Positions 51,079 through 64,000 of a stretch of DNA of 64,000 nt are shown piece after piece (the stretch's first letter is position 1; every line of letters begins with the position of its first letter). The notes under the pieces are model-generated. The model saw only the letters and a list, made by a program, of their open reading frames with translations. It was not told the DNA's origin and did no database searches. The DNA lies in NCBI RefSeq assembly GCF_001277175.1, contig NZ_CP012257.1:372001-436000 (forward strand), written 5' to 3'. The translations under genes were made by a program, and so were the position numbers. This stretch comes from Cronobacter universalis NCTC 9529 (lineage in GTDB: Bacteria > Pseudomonadota > Gammaproteobacteria > Enterobacterales > Enterobacteriaceae).

Positions 51079-53649
51079 TTACCAGCGATAGTTCACCAGC
51101 ATATGGCCGGAACAGGCGTTATAGGAGTTATCGCCCCATTCGCTGCTGACCCGGAAGGAAACGGTAGTCGTGTCATTCACCTTACCGCTGACGCCCGTTT
51201 CGAGCTGGAAGCGATTAGACGGCACGTTGGAATCCAGCGTCTCGTCGTTAAAGTTCAGATCGCTCATGCCGTTGCCGATAAGCCAGTTCACCGCGCCGTA
51301 AGGCTGCCAGGCTTCCACGGCTTTCTGATCGACATAGCTTGCCTTGAACCCGATACGACCCAGCACCGCGTCATCATCCGGCGTGCCGACGCGCGTGCCG
51401 TTATATTCTACGTGGTTATCCTGATCCAGATTGCTGTAAACCACCTGGCCCTGCGGTTCAAACTTCATGGTGCGCGCTTTCTCTGACGGCACCAGCCAGG
51501 CGTGACCCAGCTCCAGCGAGGCGGCATAGCCCTGGCTGTCGTACTCTTCGCCTGGCATATCGTCGCCATTCACCTGGCTGTTATACCAGCTGTAAGACGC
51601 CCAGCTGTCGATATAACTGCCGAGACGCAGAGTCTGATCTTCCTGCCAGGTAGCATACACGCCGACGTTATAGCCGTTAACACGGCCATCTGCCGAGCGC
51701 GAATTATGGCGCGCGTCTGCGGTGGTGTCGCTGTAGCCTGCGCCCAGCATAAAACCGCTGTGCAGCGTGCCGGTGGAGAGATCTTTGCTCAGGAAGTCGC
51801 TGCCTAACTGCACTACGGCGGAGCGAATCTTATATTTCAGGTTGCTGTCCGCGAAGTTGCCGTCGTTGTACTCGCCTTTAACGTACATCCAGGTATTCAG
51901 ATCGTCGGCGTCGCGCAGCATCAGCTGATCGCGATCGTCGCGCTTGTGAATAAACATCTGCTGGGCGGCCAGGTAGTTCGCCATATAGACGCCCGCCTCC
52001 GGGCGGTACACTTCTGGAGCCGGTGGCGTATCGCCGCCATTACCACCGTTATCATCGCCGCCGTTATCGCCATCGTCGTCACCGCCATTATCATCCGGGT
52101 CTGGCGTTGGATCCGGCGTCGGATCTGGCGTATCGCTGGCTTTCGATTCCAGATACCAGTTGCCGTCGTCATGCTGATAGAGATCGTATTCCCACATCCC
52201 CGCCACGACCGGTTTATCCAGCGTGAAAGAGGCGTCAGACGCGCCGCCAACGCTGATAAGTTCAATACCGTTAATGGTCTGCGCGCCCTGGCCGCCGATA
52301 TTCGCCACTTCAAGCGCAGAGCTGCCCGCGCTGTCGCCGGTAATAGCCAGATGGTCAGTCGGAGAATTATCTTCGCCTGCCTCGGTGTTCATCACGATGC
52401 GGCTGTTCTCATCGCCGGTGTAGTTGCCGTTGATGGTAAACACATTGCCGACGTTACTACCGCCCGCGATTTGCAGCGTGCCCTGGTTGGTCACGTCGCC
52501 ATTGATAGTATTGCCCGTCGCCGGGGTGGAGGCGTTCTCGTTGCCGCTGACGGCATTCCAGGACGCCAGCACGCCGCCTGCGGCAATCGCCACATCGCTG
52601 TTTACGGTGCCCGCAGAGGCGAACGTGGCGCCGCTGTCGATATTAATGATGCCAGTGCCGCCATCAGGCCCCATCACGGCATTCTCCGCCACAAGGGTTG
52701 TACCGGCTTTCAGGGTGGTATCGCCGCTAAAGCTGTTGTTACCGGTGAGCGTCAGCGTGCTGGCGTTTTCTTTCACCAGATTACCGGTGCCGGAAATATC
52801 GCCCGCAAAAGTATAATCTGCCGCCTGGTTGAAAATCAGTGTGCCGTTGTTGGTAACGTTACCTTCCAGCGAGGCGTTCGCGCCGCTGCCGGTACCGATT
52901 TGCAGTGAGGCCGCATTATTAATTAACGTCGAACCGGTGTTTGTCACGTCGCCGCCGAGCGTCAGGTTGCCGGTTTTGACGATAAGGCTGTCGCCTTCAC
53001 CCGTGAGATCGACATCACCGGTCAGCGTCCAGTCGCTGCCGTCCATGGTGAGCGATTTAAAGCCGTCGTCTGCGTTCGCGCCAATAAAATTGCTGTCTTC
53101 ATTGCCGCTGTCGTTCAGGGTAATCGTATTGTTAAGGGAGCCTGTGGTGATGACATCGCCCCCAAGGCTGGAGCCTGCTTTAAGCACCAGCGCGTTATTA
53201 CCATCGTTTTCAAAAGAAATCGCGTAGTCGCCGCCGGAGATAGCGCCGGTATTAATAATGGTGACGTTACTGCCGTTAATAACGTCGATGGCTGTGCCTG
53301 TGCTATTAATGGCGCCTTTATTCTCAAGCGTCATCATGTCGGATGTCTGGCCTGAAATATCGATCAGAACAGCGCCGCCATTATCATTCGTAATCGTTCC
53401 GTTATTAACGATTGACTCTACGCTTTTTCCTTTCACCAGCGCCGCAGGATCTGATGTTAAGGATGACATTGTTACGCCATCGGCAATTACATATTCTTTG
53501 TCGCCGCTAAAAAAGTACGTCTCCTCTGTATCTTCATCGATATTGGTGGTCGCATGCGAGAGCGCAGGCGTAAAGAGGATCATGGCTGGAAAAATACCCG
53601 CCATAATTTTTGCAATTCTATTTTTCCTGAATGTTTTAGAAGTATCCAT
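51079..53649 (-). CDS. AIDA/pertactin-type autotransporter
   Basis: Type Va self-secreted surface protein of 856 residues from ATG 53649; the TTG at 53661 is not used. The signal peptide ends at ALSHA (about 33). The passenger (about 34-500) is a right-handed beta-helix with repeated N-G-T-I/L-T/N turns and one autotransporter-associated strand repeat (DISGTGNLVKENASTLTLTG). A Pro-Asp and Gly-Asp-Asn repeat linker lies at about 503-547. The linker helix (YRPEAGVYMANYLAAQQMF) and a 12-strand beta-barrel ending in a terminal Trp (LVNYRW) follow. No protease motif was found in the passenger. It sits between sspB and gltD, where E. coli has nan/dcuD/fimbrial genes. Adhesion or aggregation is inferred. 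Confidence 0.93.
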   Translation of the reverse strand: MDTSKTFRKNRIAKIMAGIFPAMILFTPALSHATTNIDEDTEETYFFSGDKEYVIADGVTMSSLTSDPAALVKGKSVESIVNNGTITNDNGGAVLIDISGQTSDMMTLENKGAINSTGTAIDVINGSNVTIINTGAISGGDYAISFENDGNNALVLKAGSSLGGDVITTGSLNNTITLNDSGNEDSNFIGANADDGFKSLTMDGSDWTLTGDVDLTGEGDSLIVKTGNLTLGGDVTNTGSTLINNAASLQIGTGSGANASLEGNVTNNGTLIFNQAADYTFAGDISGTGNLVKENASTLTLTGNNSFSGDTTLKAGTTLVAENAVMGPDGGTGIINIDSGATFASAGTVNSDVAIAAGGVLASWNAVSGNENASTPATGNTINGDVTNQGTLQIAGGSNVGNVFTINGNYTGDENSRIVMNTEAGEDNSPTDHLAITGDSAGSSALEVANIGGQGAQTINGIELISVGGASDASFTLDKPVVAGMWEYDLYQHDDGNWYLESKASDTPDPTPDPTPDPDDNGGDDDGDNGGDDNGGNGGDTPPAPEVYRPEAGVYMANYLAAQQMFIHKRDDRDQLMLRDADDLNTWMYVKGEYNDGNFADSNLKYKIRSAVVQLGSDFLSKDLSTGTLHSGFMLGAGYSDTTADARHNSRSADGRVNGYNVGVYATWQEDQTLRLGSYIDSWASYSWYNSQVNGDDMPGEEYDSQGYAASLELGHAWLVPSEKARTMKFEPQGQVVYSNLDQDNHVEYNGTRVGTPDDDAVLGRIGFKASYVDQKAVEAWQPYGAVNWLIGNGMSDLNFNDETLDSNVPSNRFQLETGVSGKVNDTTTVSFRVSSEWGDNSYNACSGHMLVNYRW
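52022..52135. repeat. Low-complexity linker repeat in the autotransporter gene
   Basis: Short degenerate repeats coding Thr-Pro-Asp-Pro units and then Gly-Gly-Asp-Asp/Asn units in the passenger-barrel linker. The simple DNA pattern (ATCCGGCGTCGG; CCGCCATTATC variants) is prone to copy-number change. Confidence 0.6.
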
Positions 53650-54019
53650 AATTACGTCCAATATAATAATGCGTTGAGTTAAGTGTCGGCGTCGCGGCAG
53701 CTTATTTTATTGTTCTCGTAAATAACATCCTTTCCGAAAGATACAGAATTTATAAATATAAAATGTGTATGCTTTTGACGGTCTGATTTCATACTGTGCA
53801 CATATTAATAAGCACCATAAATAAGTGGCGAAACAGAACGCGTTCAGGAAAGCATTTAACGGGGCAGGAGTCAGGAATCGAATCTAAACAGAACGAATTG
53901 TGAAAGTAATTCAGAAACGGAAAAGTCTTTTTCTGGAAATAAAAGGGCTTGCTTTATTGATAAGTGAAATAAAAAAGGGAAGCGCGAGGCTTCCCTTTTG
54001 AATGTGTCAGTCTGAACCG
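53650..54019. other. Intergenic region autotransporter-gltD
   Basis: 370 bases with the gltD terminator on the right and markedly AT-rich sequence over 53700-53830 (TTTATAAATATAAAATG). That composition is typical of an H-NS-silenced promoter of an acquired surface gene. No reliable -35/-10 pair was chosen and no gene is seen. Confidence 0.55.
53963..53999 (-). terminator. Terminator of gltBD
   Basis: AAAAGGGAAGC (53973-53983) and GCTTCCCTTTT (53989-53999) form an 11-bp stem. On the minus strand TTTATTTC follows. It lies 20 bases after the gltD stop, so no gltF follows in this operon. Confidence 0.9.
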
Positions 54020-59912
<5,893 letters not shown>

Positions 59913-60101
59913 ATCAGTGAACCTCCCCAGGCTCTGCGGGACTCCCCCTTGTACTGATGGCGCGCGGGCGCAAAAAGGGTACGGCGACAGGGTATGGCGT
60001 TATTCGCACACCTTGCGTGTCGCCCTCCTGATATCCTTTTTCATCGGTACATCGTCGTTGAGGACTTACTTAAGAGGGAATCTCATTTACTGCATAAATA
60101 T

Positions 60102-60120
60102 GATGGGCAGAACGCCCATC
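60102..60120. other. Hairpin in the gltB leader region
   Basis: GATGGGC and GCCCATC form a perfect 7-bp stem with loop AGAAC, about 190 bases upstream of gltB. No T-run on either strand, so a protein site or leader structure rather than a terminator. Confidence 0.4.
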
Positions 60121-60283
60121 GAGAAAGCTTCCAGCGAATTTCCAACTTATCGGGAATCCGCACACAGGTCAAATGTCATTCTTATTTATTCAAAAGTGTG
60201 CTAAAGCATATATATATTATTGAATAATAAGATATTTTAAGCTTTTTTATATTGCATTTTCCGGGTGATAAGCCCCGGTGATG

Positions 60284-60299
60284 TGTGATCTGACTCACT
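60284..60299. promoter_or_regulatory. CRP-like site upstream of gltB
   Basis: TGTGA-TCTGAC-TCACT matches the CRP consensus at 9 of 10 positions, about 370 bases upstream of gltB and 295 upstream of yhcC. Confidence 0.5.
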
Positions 60300-60594
60300 A
60301 TAAGAAAGCGGCTGGAAGTGGATAGCGCGCTGTTATTACGTTTTAAAGCAGCACGATCTTTTGCTAAGCGCCCGTAAGCCGCATAAACGCTCTGTTTTTA
60401 ACGGTTCGTCATATTCCTTAAATAATCGCTACCATCATAAGGAAAAGTAATTAGCATAATGGTGACTAAAACAGCGTTTATGTTGAATTGTTATTCATCA
60501 GGTAAAGGCGGGGCGGGGCGCTTGATCCAGGTCATCGCCGTAAAAGAGTAAAAATGGCAGGCTGTCGCCCTTTCGCCGGGCGGCTTTTCAGATT

Positions 60595-61515
60595 ATGCAG
60601 TTACAAAAATTAGTCAATATGTTTGGCGGCGACCTGACGCGTCGTTACGGCCAGAAAGTTCATAAGCTGTCATTGCATGGTGGCTTCAGTTGCCCGAACC
60701 GCGACGGCACGCTGGGGCGCGGCGGCTGCACTTTCTGCAATGTCGCGTCCTTCGCCGATGAAACCCAGCAGCATCTCTCCATTCAACAACAGCTGGCGCA
60801 GCAGGCGGCCCGCGTCGACCGCGCCCGCCGCTATCTCGCCTATTTTCAGGCCTACACCAGCACCTTCGCGGAAGTGAACGTCTTGCGCGCCATGTACCAG
60901 CAGGCGGTAAGCCAGGCGGATATCGTCGGGCTGTGCGTGGGCACGCGCCCGGACTGCGTGCCGGAGAGCGTGCTGGATCTCCTCTCGGATTGCCGTGAGC
61001 AAGGCTATGAAGTCTGGCTGGAGCTGGGGCTGCAAAGCGCGAAGGATAAAACCCTGCATCGCATCAACCGGGGCCATGATTTTGCCTGTTATCAGGACAC
61101 CGCGCGTCGGGCGCGAATGCGCGGGCTTAAAGTGTGCACGCATCTTATCGTCGGGCTGCCGGGCGAAACCCGCCGTGACGCGCTGGTCTCGCTTGAGCGG
61201 GTGGTGGAAACTGGCGTGGATGGCGTTAAGCTGCATCCGCTGCATATCGTCGAGGGCAGCATTATGGCGAAAGCCTGGCGGGCCGGGCGGCTTAGCGGCA
61301 TTGCGCTGGAGGATTATGCCGTGACGGCGGGAGAGATGATCCGCCATACGCCGCCGGAGATCATCTACCATCGTATTTCCGCCAGCGCCCGCCGTCCGAC
61401 CCTGCTGGCGCCGCTGTGGTGCGAGAACCGCTGGACCGGCATGGTGGAAATTGACCGTTATCTTAACCAGCACGGCGCGCAGGGCTCGGCGCTCGGGTGT
61501 CCCTGGCGCGGCTGA
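60595..61515 (+). CDS. yhcC: Radical SAM protein YhcC
   Basis: Radical-SAM enzyme of 306 residues (E. coli 309), TIGR01212 family, conserved in most bacteria but without a settled substrate. The N-terminal Cys motif is in FSCPNRDGTLGRGGCTFCN (about residues 25-42), with the CxFC-type end. GLCVGTRPDCVP, WLELGLQSAKDKTLHRINRG and HLIVGLPGETRRDALVSLE form the barrel. It starts at the ATG after CGGCTTTTCAGATT, a weak ribosome-binding site. It lies between the divergent gltB and arcB, as in E. coli. Confidence 0.94.
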   Translation: MQLQKLVNMFGGDLTRRYGQKVHKLSLHGGFSCPNRDGTLGRGGCTFCNVASFADETQQHLSIQQQLAQQAARVDRARRYLAYFQAYTSTFAEVNVLRAMYQQAVSQADIVGLCVGTRPDCVPESVLDLLSDCREQGYEVWLELGLQSAKDKTLHRINRGHDFACYQDTARRARMRGLKVCTHLIVGLPGETRRDALVSLERVVETGVDGVKLHPLHIVEGSIMAKAWRAGRLSGIALEDYAVTAGEMIRHTPPEIIYHRISASARRPTLLAPLWCENRWTGMVEIDRYLNQHGAQGSALGCPWRG

Positions 61516-61636
61516 CGCCCTTTAAACGCTGCTTTTTACGTCACTCGCCTTCTCACTCCGCACTTTTTTGCCTGAATTCCCGCCAGAGGGGCGGATTTAG
61601 GTATTATTGAACGGAATATCAGTACAGGAATCCTTT

Positions 61637-63976
61637 ATGAAACAGATCCGCATGCTGGCGCAGTATTACGTTGATTTACTGGTAAAGCTTGGCCTGGTGC
61701 GCTTTTCGCTGCTGCTGGCCCTTGCGCTGGTCGTGCTGGCGATGGCGGTGCAAATGGCCGTGACGATGGTGCTGCACGGTCAGGTCGAAAGTATTGACGT
61801 TATTCGCTCGATTTTCTTTGGCCTGTTGATCACGCCCTGGGCGGTCTACTTTCTGTCGGTGGTGGTGGAGCAACTTGAGGAGTCGCGCCAGCGGCTCTCG
61901 AAGCTGGTGGACAAGCTTGAAGAGATGCGCGAGCGCGATCTTAAGCTCAACGTGCAGCTTAAAGACAATATCGCCCAGCTTAACCAGGAGATCGCCGACC
62001 GTGAAAAAGCGGAGGCCGAGCGCCAGAATATGCTGGAGCAGCTGAAAGTGGAGATGAAAGAGCGCGAGGTCACGCAAATCCAGCTGGAGCAGCAATCTTC
62101 TTTTCTGCGCTCGTTTCTCGACGCCTCGCCGGATCTGGTGTTCTACCGCAATGAAGATAAAGAGTTTTCCGGCTGCAACCGGGCGATGGAGCTGCTCACC
62201 GGCAAAAGCGAAAAACAGCTGATTGGTCTGAAACCCCACGAGGTGTATGCGCCGGAAGCGGCGGAAAAAGTGCTGGAGACCGATGAAAAAGTCTTCCGCC
62301 ATAATGTGTCTCTTACCTACGAGCAGTGGCTCGACTACCCCGATGGCCGCAAAGCGTGCTTTGAGATCCGCAAAGTGCCGTATTACGACCGCGTGGGCAA
62401 ACGGCACGGACTGATGGGCTTCGGGCGCGATATTACCGAGCGTAAGCGCTATCAGGACGCGCTCGAGCGCGCCAGCCGCGATAAGACCACCTTTATCTCC
62501 ACCATCAGCCATGAGCTGCGCACGCCGCTTAACGGCATTGTGGGCTTGAGCCGCATTCTGCTGGATACCGATCTCAGCGCTGAACAGGAAAAATACCTGA
62601 AGACCATTCACGTCTCCGCCGTGACGCTTGGCAATATCTTCAACGATATTATCGACATGGATAAAATTGAGCGCCGTAAAGTGCAGCTTGATAACCAGCC
62701 TGTCGACTTCACCAGTTTTCTGGCGGACCTGGAAAACCTCTCCGGCCTTCAGGCGCAGCAGAAAGGGCTGCGCTTCGTGATGGAGCCGGTGCGCCCGGTG
62801 CCGCATAAAGTGCTGACCGACGGTACGCGCCTGCGGCAGATCCTCTGGAACCTCATCAGCAACGCGGTGAAATTTACCCAGCAGGGCCAGGTGACGGTGC
62901 GCGTCAGCTATAACGAAGACGAGCAGCTACGCTTTGAGGTGGAAGATTCCGGTATCGGCATTCCGCAGGAGGAACAGGACAAGATCTTCGCCATGTATTA
63001 TCAGGTGAAAGATAGCCAGGGCGGAAAACCGGCGACCGGCACGGGGATTGGGCTGGCGGTATCGCGCCGTCTCGCGAAAAGCATGGGCGGCGATATTACG
63101 GTGTCCAGCAAACCGGGGCAGGGATCAACCTTCGTCCTGACGGTGCAGGCGCCGCGCGTGGCGGAAGAAGTGGAAGATACGCTGGCCGACGACGAGATGC
63201 CGCTGCCCGCGCTGCATGTGCTGCTGGTGGAAGATATTGAGCTTAACGTTATCGTGGCGAGCTCGGTGCTGGAAAAACTCGGCTGCAGCGTTGAGGTGGC
63301 GATGACCGGCAAAGCGGCGCTGGAGATGTTCAGCCCCGGCGAGTTTGACCTGGTGCTGCTGGATATTCAGCTGCCGGACATGACCGGGCTGGATATCTCA
63401 CGCGAACTTAACCGCCGCTATTCCCGCGACGCGCTGCCGCCGCTGGTGGCGCTAACGGCCAACGTGCTGAAAGATAAAAAAGAGTATCTGGAAGCGGGCA
63501 TGGACGACGTGCTGAGCAAACCGCTGGCGGTGCCGGCGCTGACCGCGACCATCAAAAAGTTCTGGGATACGCAACCTGACGATGAGGAGCAAGACGTGAC
63601 GACAAGCGACGACAGCAAGCAGCAGGCGCTGCTCGATCTCCCGATGCTGGAGCAATATCTGCAACTGGTTGGCCCGAAACTTATCACCGATGGTCTGGCG
63701 ATGTTTGAAAAAATGATGCCGGGCTACCTGAGCGTGCTGGAATCCAACCTCACCGCGCGCGATCAAAAAGGCATTGTGGAAGAGGGCCATAAGATCAAAG
63801 GCGCTGCCGGCGCGGTAGGGCTGCGTCATTTGCAGCAGCTGGCGCAAAAAATCCAGTCGCCCGATCTGCCTGCGTGGTGGGATAACGTGGGTGAATGGAT
63901 TGAAGAGCTGAAACAGGAGTGGCGTCACGACGTTGAGGCGCTGAAAGCCTGGGTTGCCGGGGCCGGAAAAAAATGA
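61637..63976 (+). CDS. arcB: Aerobic respiration sensor kinase ArcB
   Basis: Tripartite membrane sensor kinase that reads quinone redox state and phosphorylates ArcA. It has 779 residues from ATG 61637, preceded by AGGAATCC; the open frame ten codons up is rejected. Two helices (about 22-47 and 57-77), a coiled coil (to about 150), a PAS domain, the kinase domain with His292 in FISTISHELRTP, N-box WNLISNAVKF, receiver Asp576 in LVLLDIQLPD and the Hpt His718 in EEGHKIKGAAG are all intact. Two Cys in the PAS linker region (GCNRAME and KACFEIR) are candidates for the redox-active pair. Confidence 0.98.
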   Translation: MKQIRMLAQYYVDLLVKLGLVRFSLLLALALVVLAMAVQMAVTMVLHGQVESIDVIRSIFFGLLITPWAVYFLSVVVEQLEESRQRLSKLVDKLEEMRERDLKLNVQLKDNIAQLNQEIADREKAEAERQNMLEQLKVEMKEREVTQIQLEQQSSFLRSFLDASPDLVFYRNEDKEFSGCNRAMELLTGKSEKQLIGLKPHEVYAPEAAEKVLETDEKVFRHNVSLTYEQWLDYPDGRKACFEIRKVPYYDRVGKRHGLMGFGRDITERKRYQDALERASRDKTTFISTISHELRTPLNGIVGLSRILLDTDLSAEQEKYLKTIHVSAVTLGNIFNDIIDMDKIERRKVQLDNQPVDFTSFLADLENLSGLQAQQKGLRFVMEPVRPVPHKVLTDGTRLRQILWNLISNAVKFTQQGQVTVRVSYNEDEQLRFEVEDSGIGIPQEEQDKIFAMYYQVKDSQGGKPATGTGIGLAVSRRLAKSMGGDITVSSKPGQGSTFVLTVQAPRVAEEVEDTLADDEMPLPALHVLLVEDIELNVIVASSVLEKLGCSVEVAMTGKAALEMFSPGEFDLVLLDIQLPDMTGLDISRELNRRYSRDALPPLVALTANVLKDKKEYLEAGMDDVLSKPLAVPALTATIKKFWDTQPDDEEQDVTTSDDSKQQALLDLPMLEQYLQLVGPKLITDGLAMFEKMMPGYLSVLESNLTARDQKGIVEEGHKIKGAAGAVGLRHLQQLAQKIQSPDLPAWWDNVGEWIEELKQEWRHDVEALKAWVAGAGKK

Positions 63977-63994
63977 CCCCGGCTAAACCGGGGT
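63967..63994 (-). terminator. ArcZ intrinsic terminator overlapping the arcB 3' end
   Basis: CCCCGG-CTAAA-CCGGGG stem plus an A7 run on the plus strand (T7 on the minus). Orientation is for minus-strand transcription only; arcB transcripts meet the stem but no T-run within the window. Confidence 0.85.
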
Positions 63995-64000
63995 GCGCGA
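63967..64000 (-). ncRNA. arcZ: sRNA ArcZ, 3' end with terminator (partial)
   Basis: Read on the minus strand the end of the window is TCGCGCACCCCGG-TTTAG-CCGGGG-TCA-TTTTTTT. Except for one loop base, this is the 3' end and intrinsic terminator of E. coli ArcZ as I remember it. The stem is 63977-63982 with 63988-63993; the U-run (63967-63973) lies inside the last codons of arcB. ArcZ is a Hfq-dependent sRNA that activates rpoS translation, is repressed by ArcA-P and destabilises arcB mRNA (established). The seed region lies beyond the window edge. Confidence 0.85.

Larger units (their letters stand above)
59913..60594. other. Divergent gltB-yhcC control region
   Basis: 682 bases without a supported gene. 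It holds a hairpin GATGGGC/GCCCATC (60102-60120), a very AT-rich block (about 60185-60260) suited to Lrp/IHF binding, a CRP-like site (60284-60299) and an inverted repeat CCGGG/CCCGG (60261-60278). Lrp, IHF and CRP are known regulators of E. coli gltBDF. The 77- and 87-codon plus-strand frames at 59694-60227 are not protein-like. Confidence 0.6.

Noticed and set aside
52022..52135. Simple repeats taken for a CRISPR or minisatellite array
   Set aside because: Repeats are short, degenerate and in frame, coding the autotransporter linker; there are no unique spacers.

Overview
The window is a stretch of core chromosome from a member of the Enterobacteriaceae. Almost every protein is close in length and sequence to its Escherichia coli counterpart, and gene order follows the E. 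coli region yhdY-to-arcB. The high GC content, aroQ beside accB, msrPQ beside acuI, and the absence of the nan/dcuD block between sspB and gltD point away from E. coli itself. They favour a Cronobacter, Enterobacter or Klebsiella-type genome; Cronobacter is my best guess, by inference only. No tRNA, rRNA, insertion sequence, prophage or CRISPR array was seen.

Layout. 1-3042 (minus): the aap/yhd polar amino-acid ABC importer, with the second permease cut by the window edge, behind a sigma-54 promoter and an NtrC-like site. 3526-9393: lipoprotein YhdV, the RND efflux pair AcrE-AcrF and the divergent regulator AcrS. 9435-11537: an MHYT-GGDEF-EAL cyclic-di-GMP protein in the place where E. coli has yhdJ/yhdU. 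11866-13153: dusB-fis. 13527-14267: a periplasmic alpha-carbonic anhydrase inserted between prmA and dusB. 14448-17024: yhdT-panF-prmA. 17130-19440: aroQ-accB-accC. 19672-22357: msrPQ and acuI. 22591-34891 (plus): csrD, mreBCD, yhdE, rng, yhdP, tldD (RNA decay control, cell shape and envelope lipid traffic). 34932-39168: aaeR and the aaeXAB aromatic-acid efflux operon. 39252-40706: a GabD-type aldehyde dehydrogenase. 40752-42565: yhcO, two tandem yhcN-family genes and argR. 43002-48448: mdh, degS, degQ, zapG, zapE. 48699-50986: rplM-rpsI and sspA-sspB. 51079-53649: an autotransporter. 54020-59912: gltBD glutamate synthase. 60595-63976: yhcC and arcB. At the very end, on the minus strand, lie the terminator and 3' end of the sRNA ArcZ.

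Functional themes are nitrogen assimilation (NtrC-type importer, GltBD, ArgR), envelope biogenesis and quality control (MreBCD, YhdP, DegS/DegQ, MsrPQ, AcrEF, autotransporter), c-di-GMP and Csr control (MHYT protein, CsrD), fatty-acid precursor supply (AccBC) and redox/carbon control (ArcB, ArcZ, Mdh).

I found no convincing new multi-gene system. The points most worth a second look are the accessory genes placed into conserved operon junctions, the perfect CRP palindrome upstream of the yhcN pair, the sigma-54/NtrC layout upstream of the importer, an unexplained terminator with a possible small RNA near 3300-3430, and the ArcZ 3' end on the strand opposite arcB.
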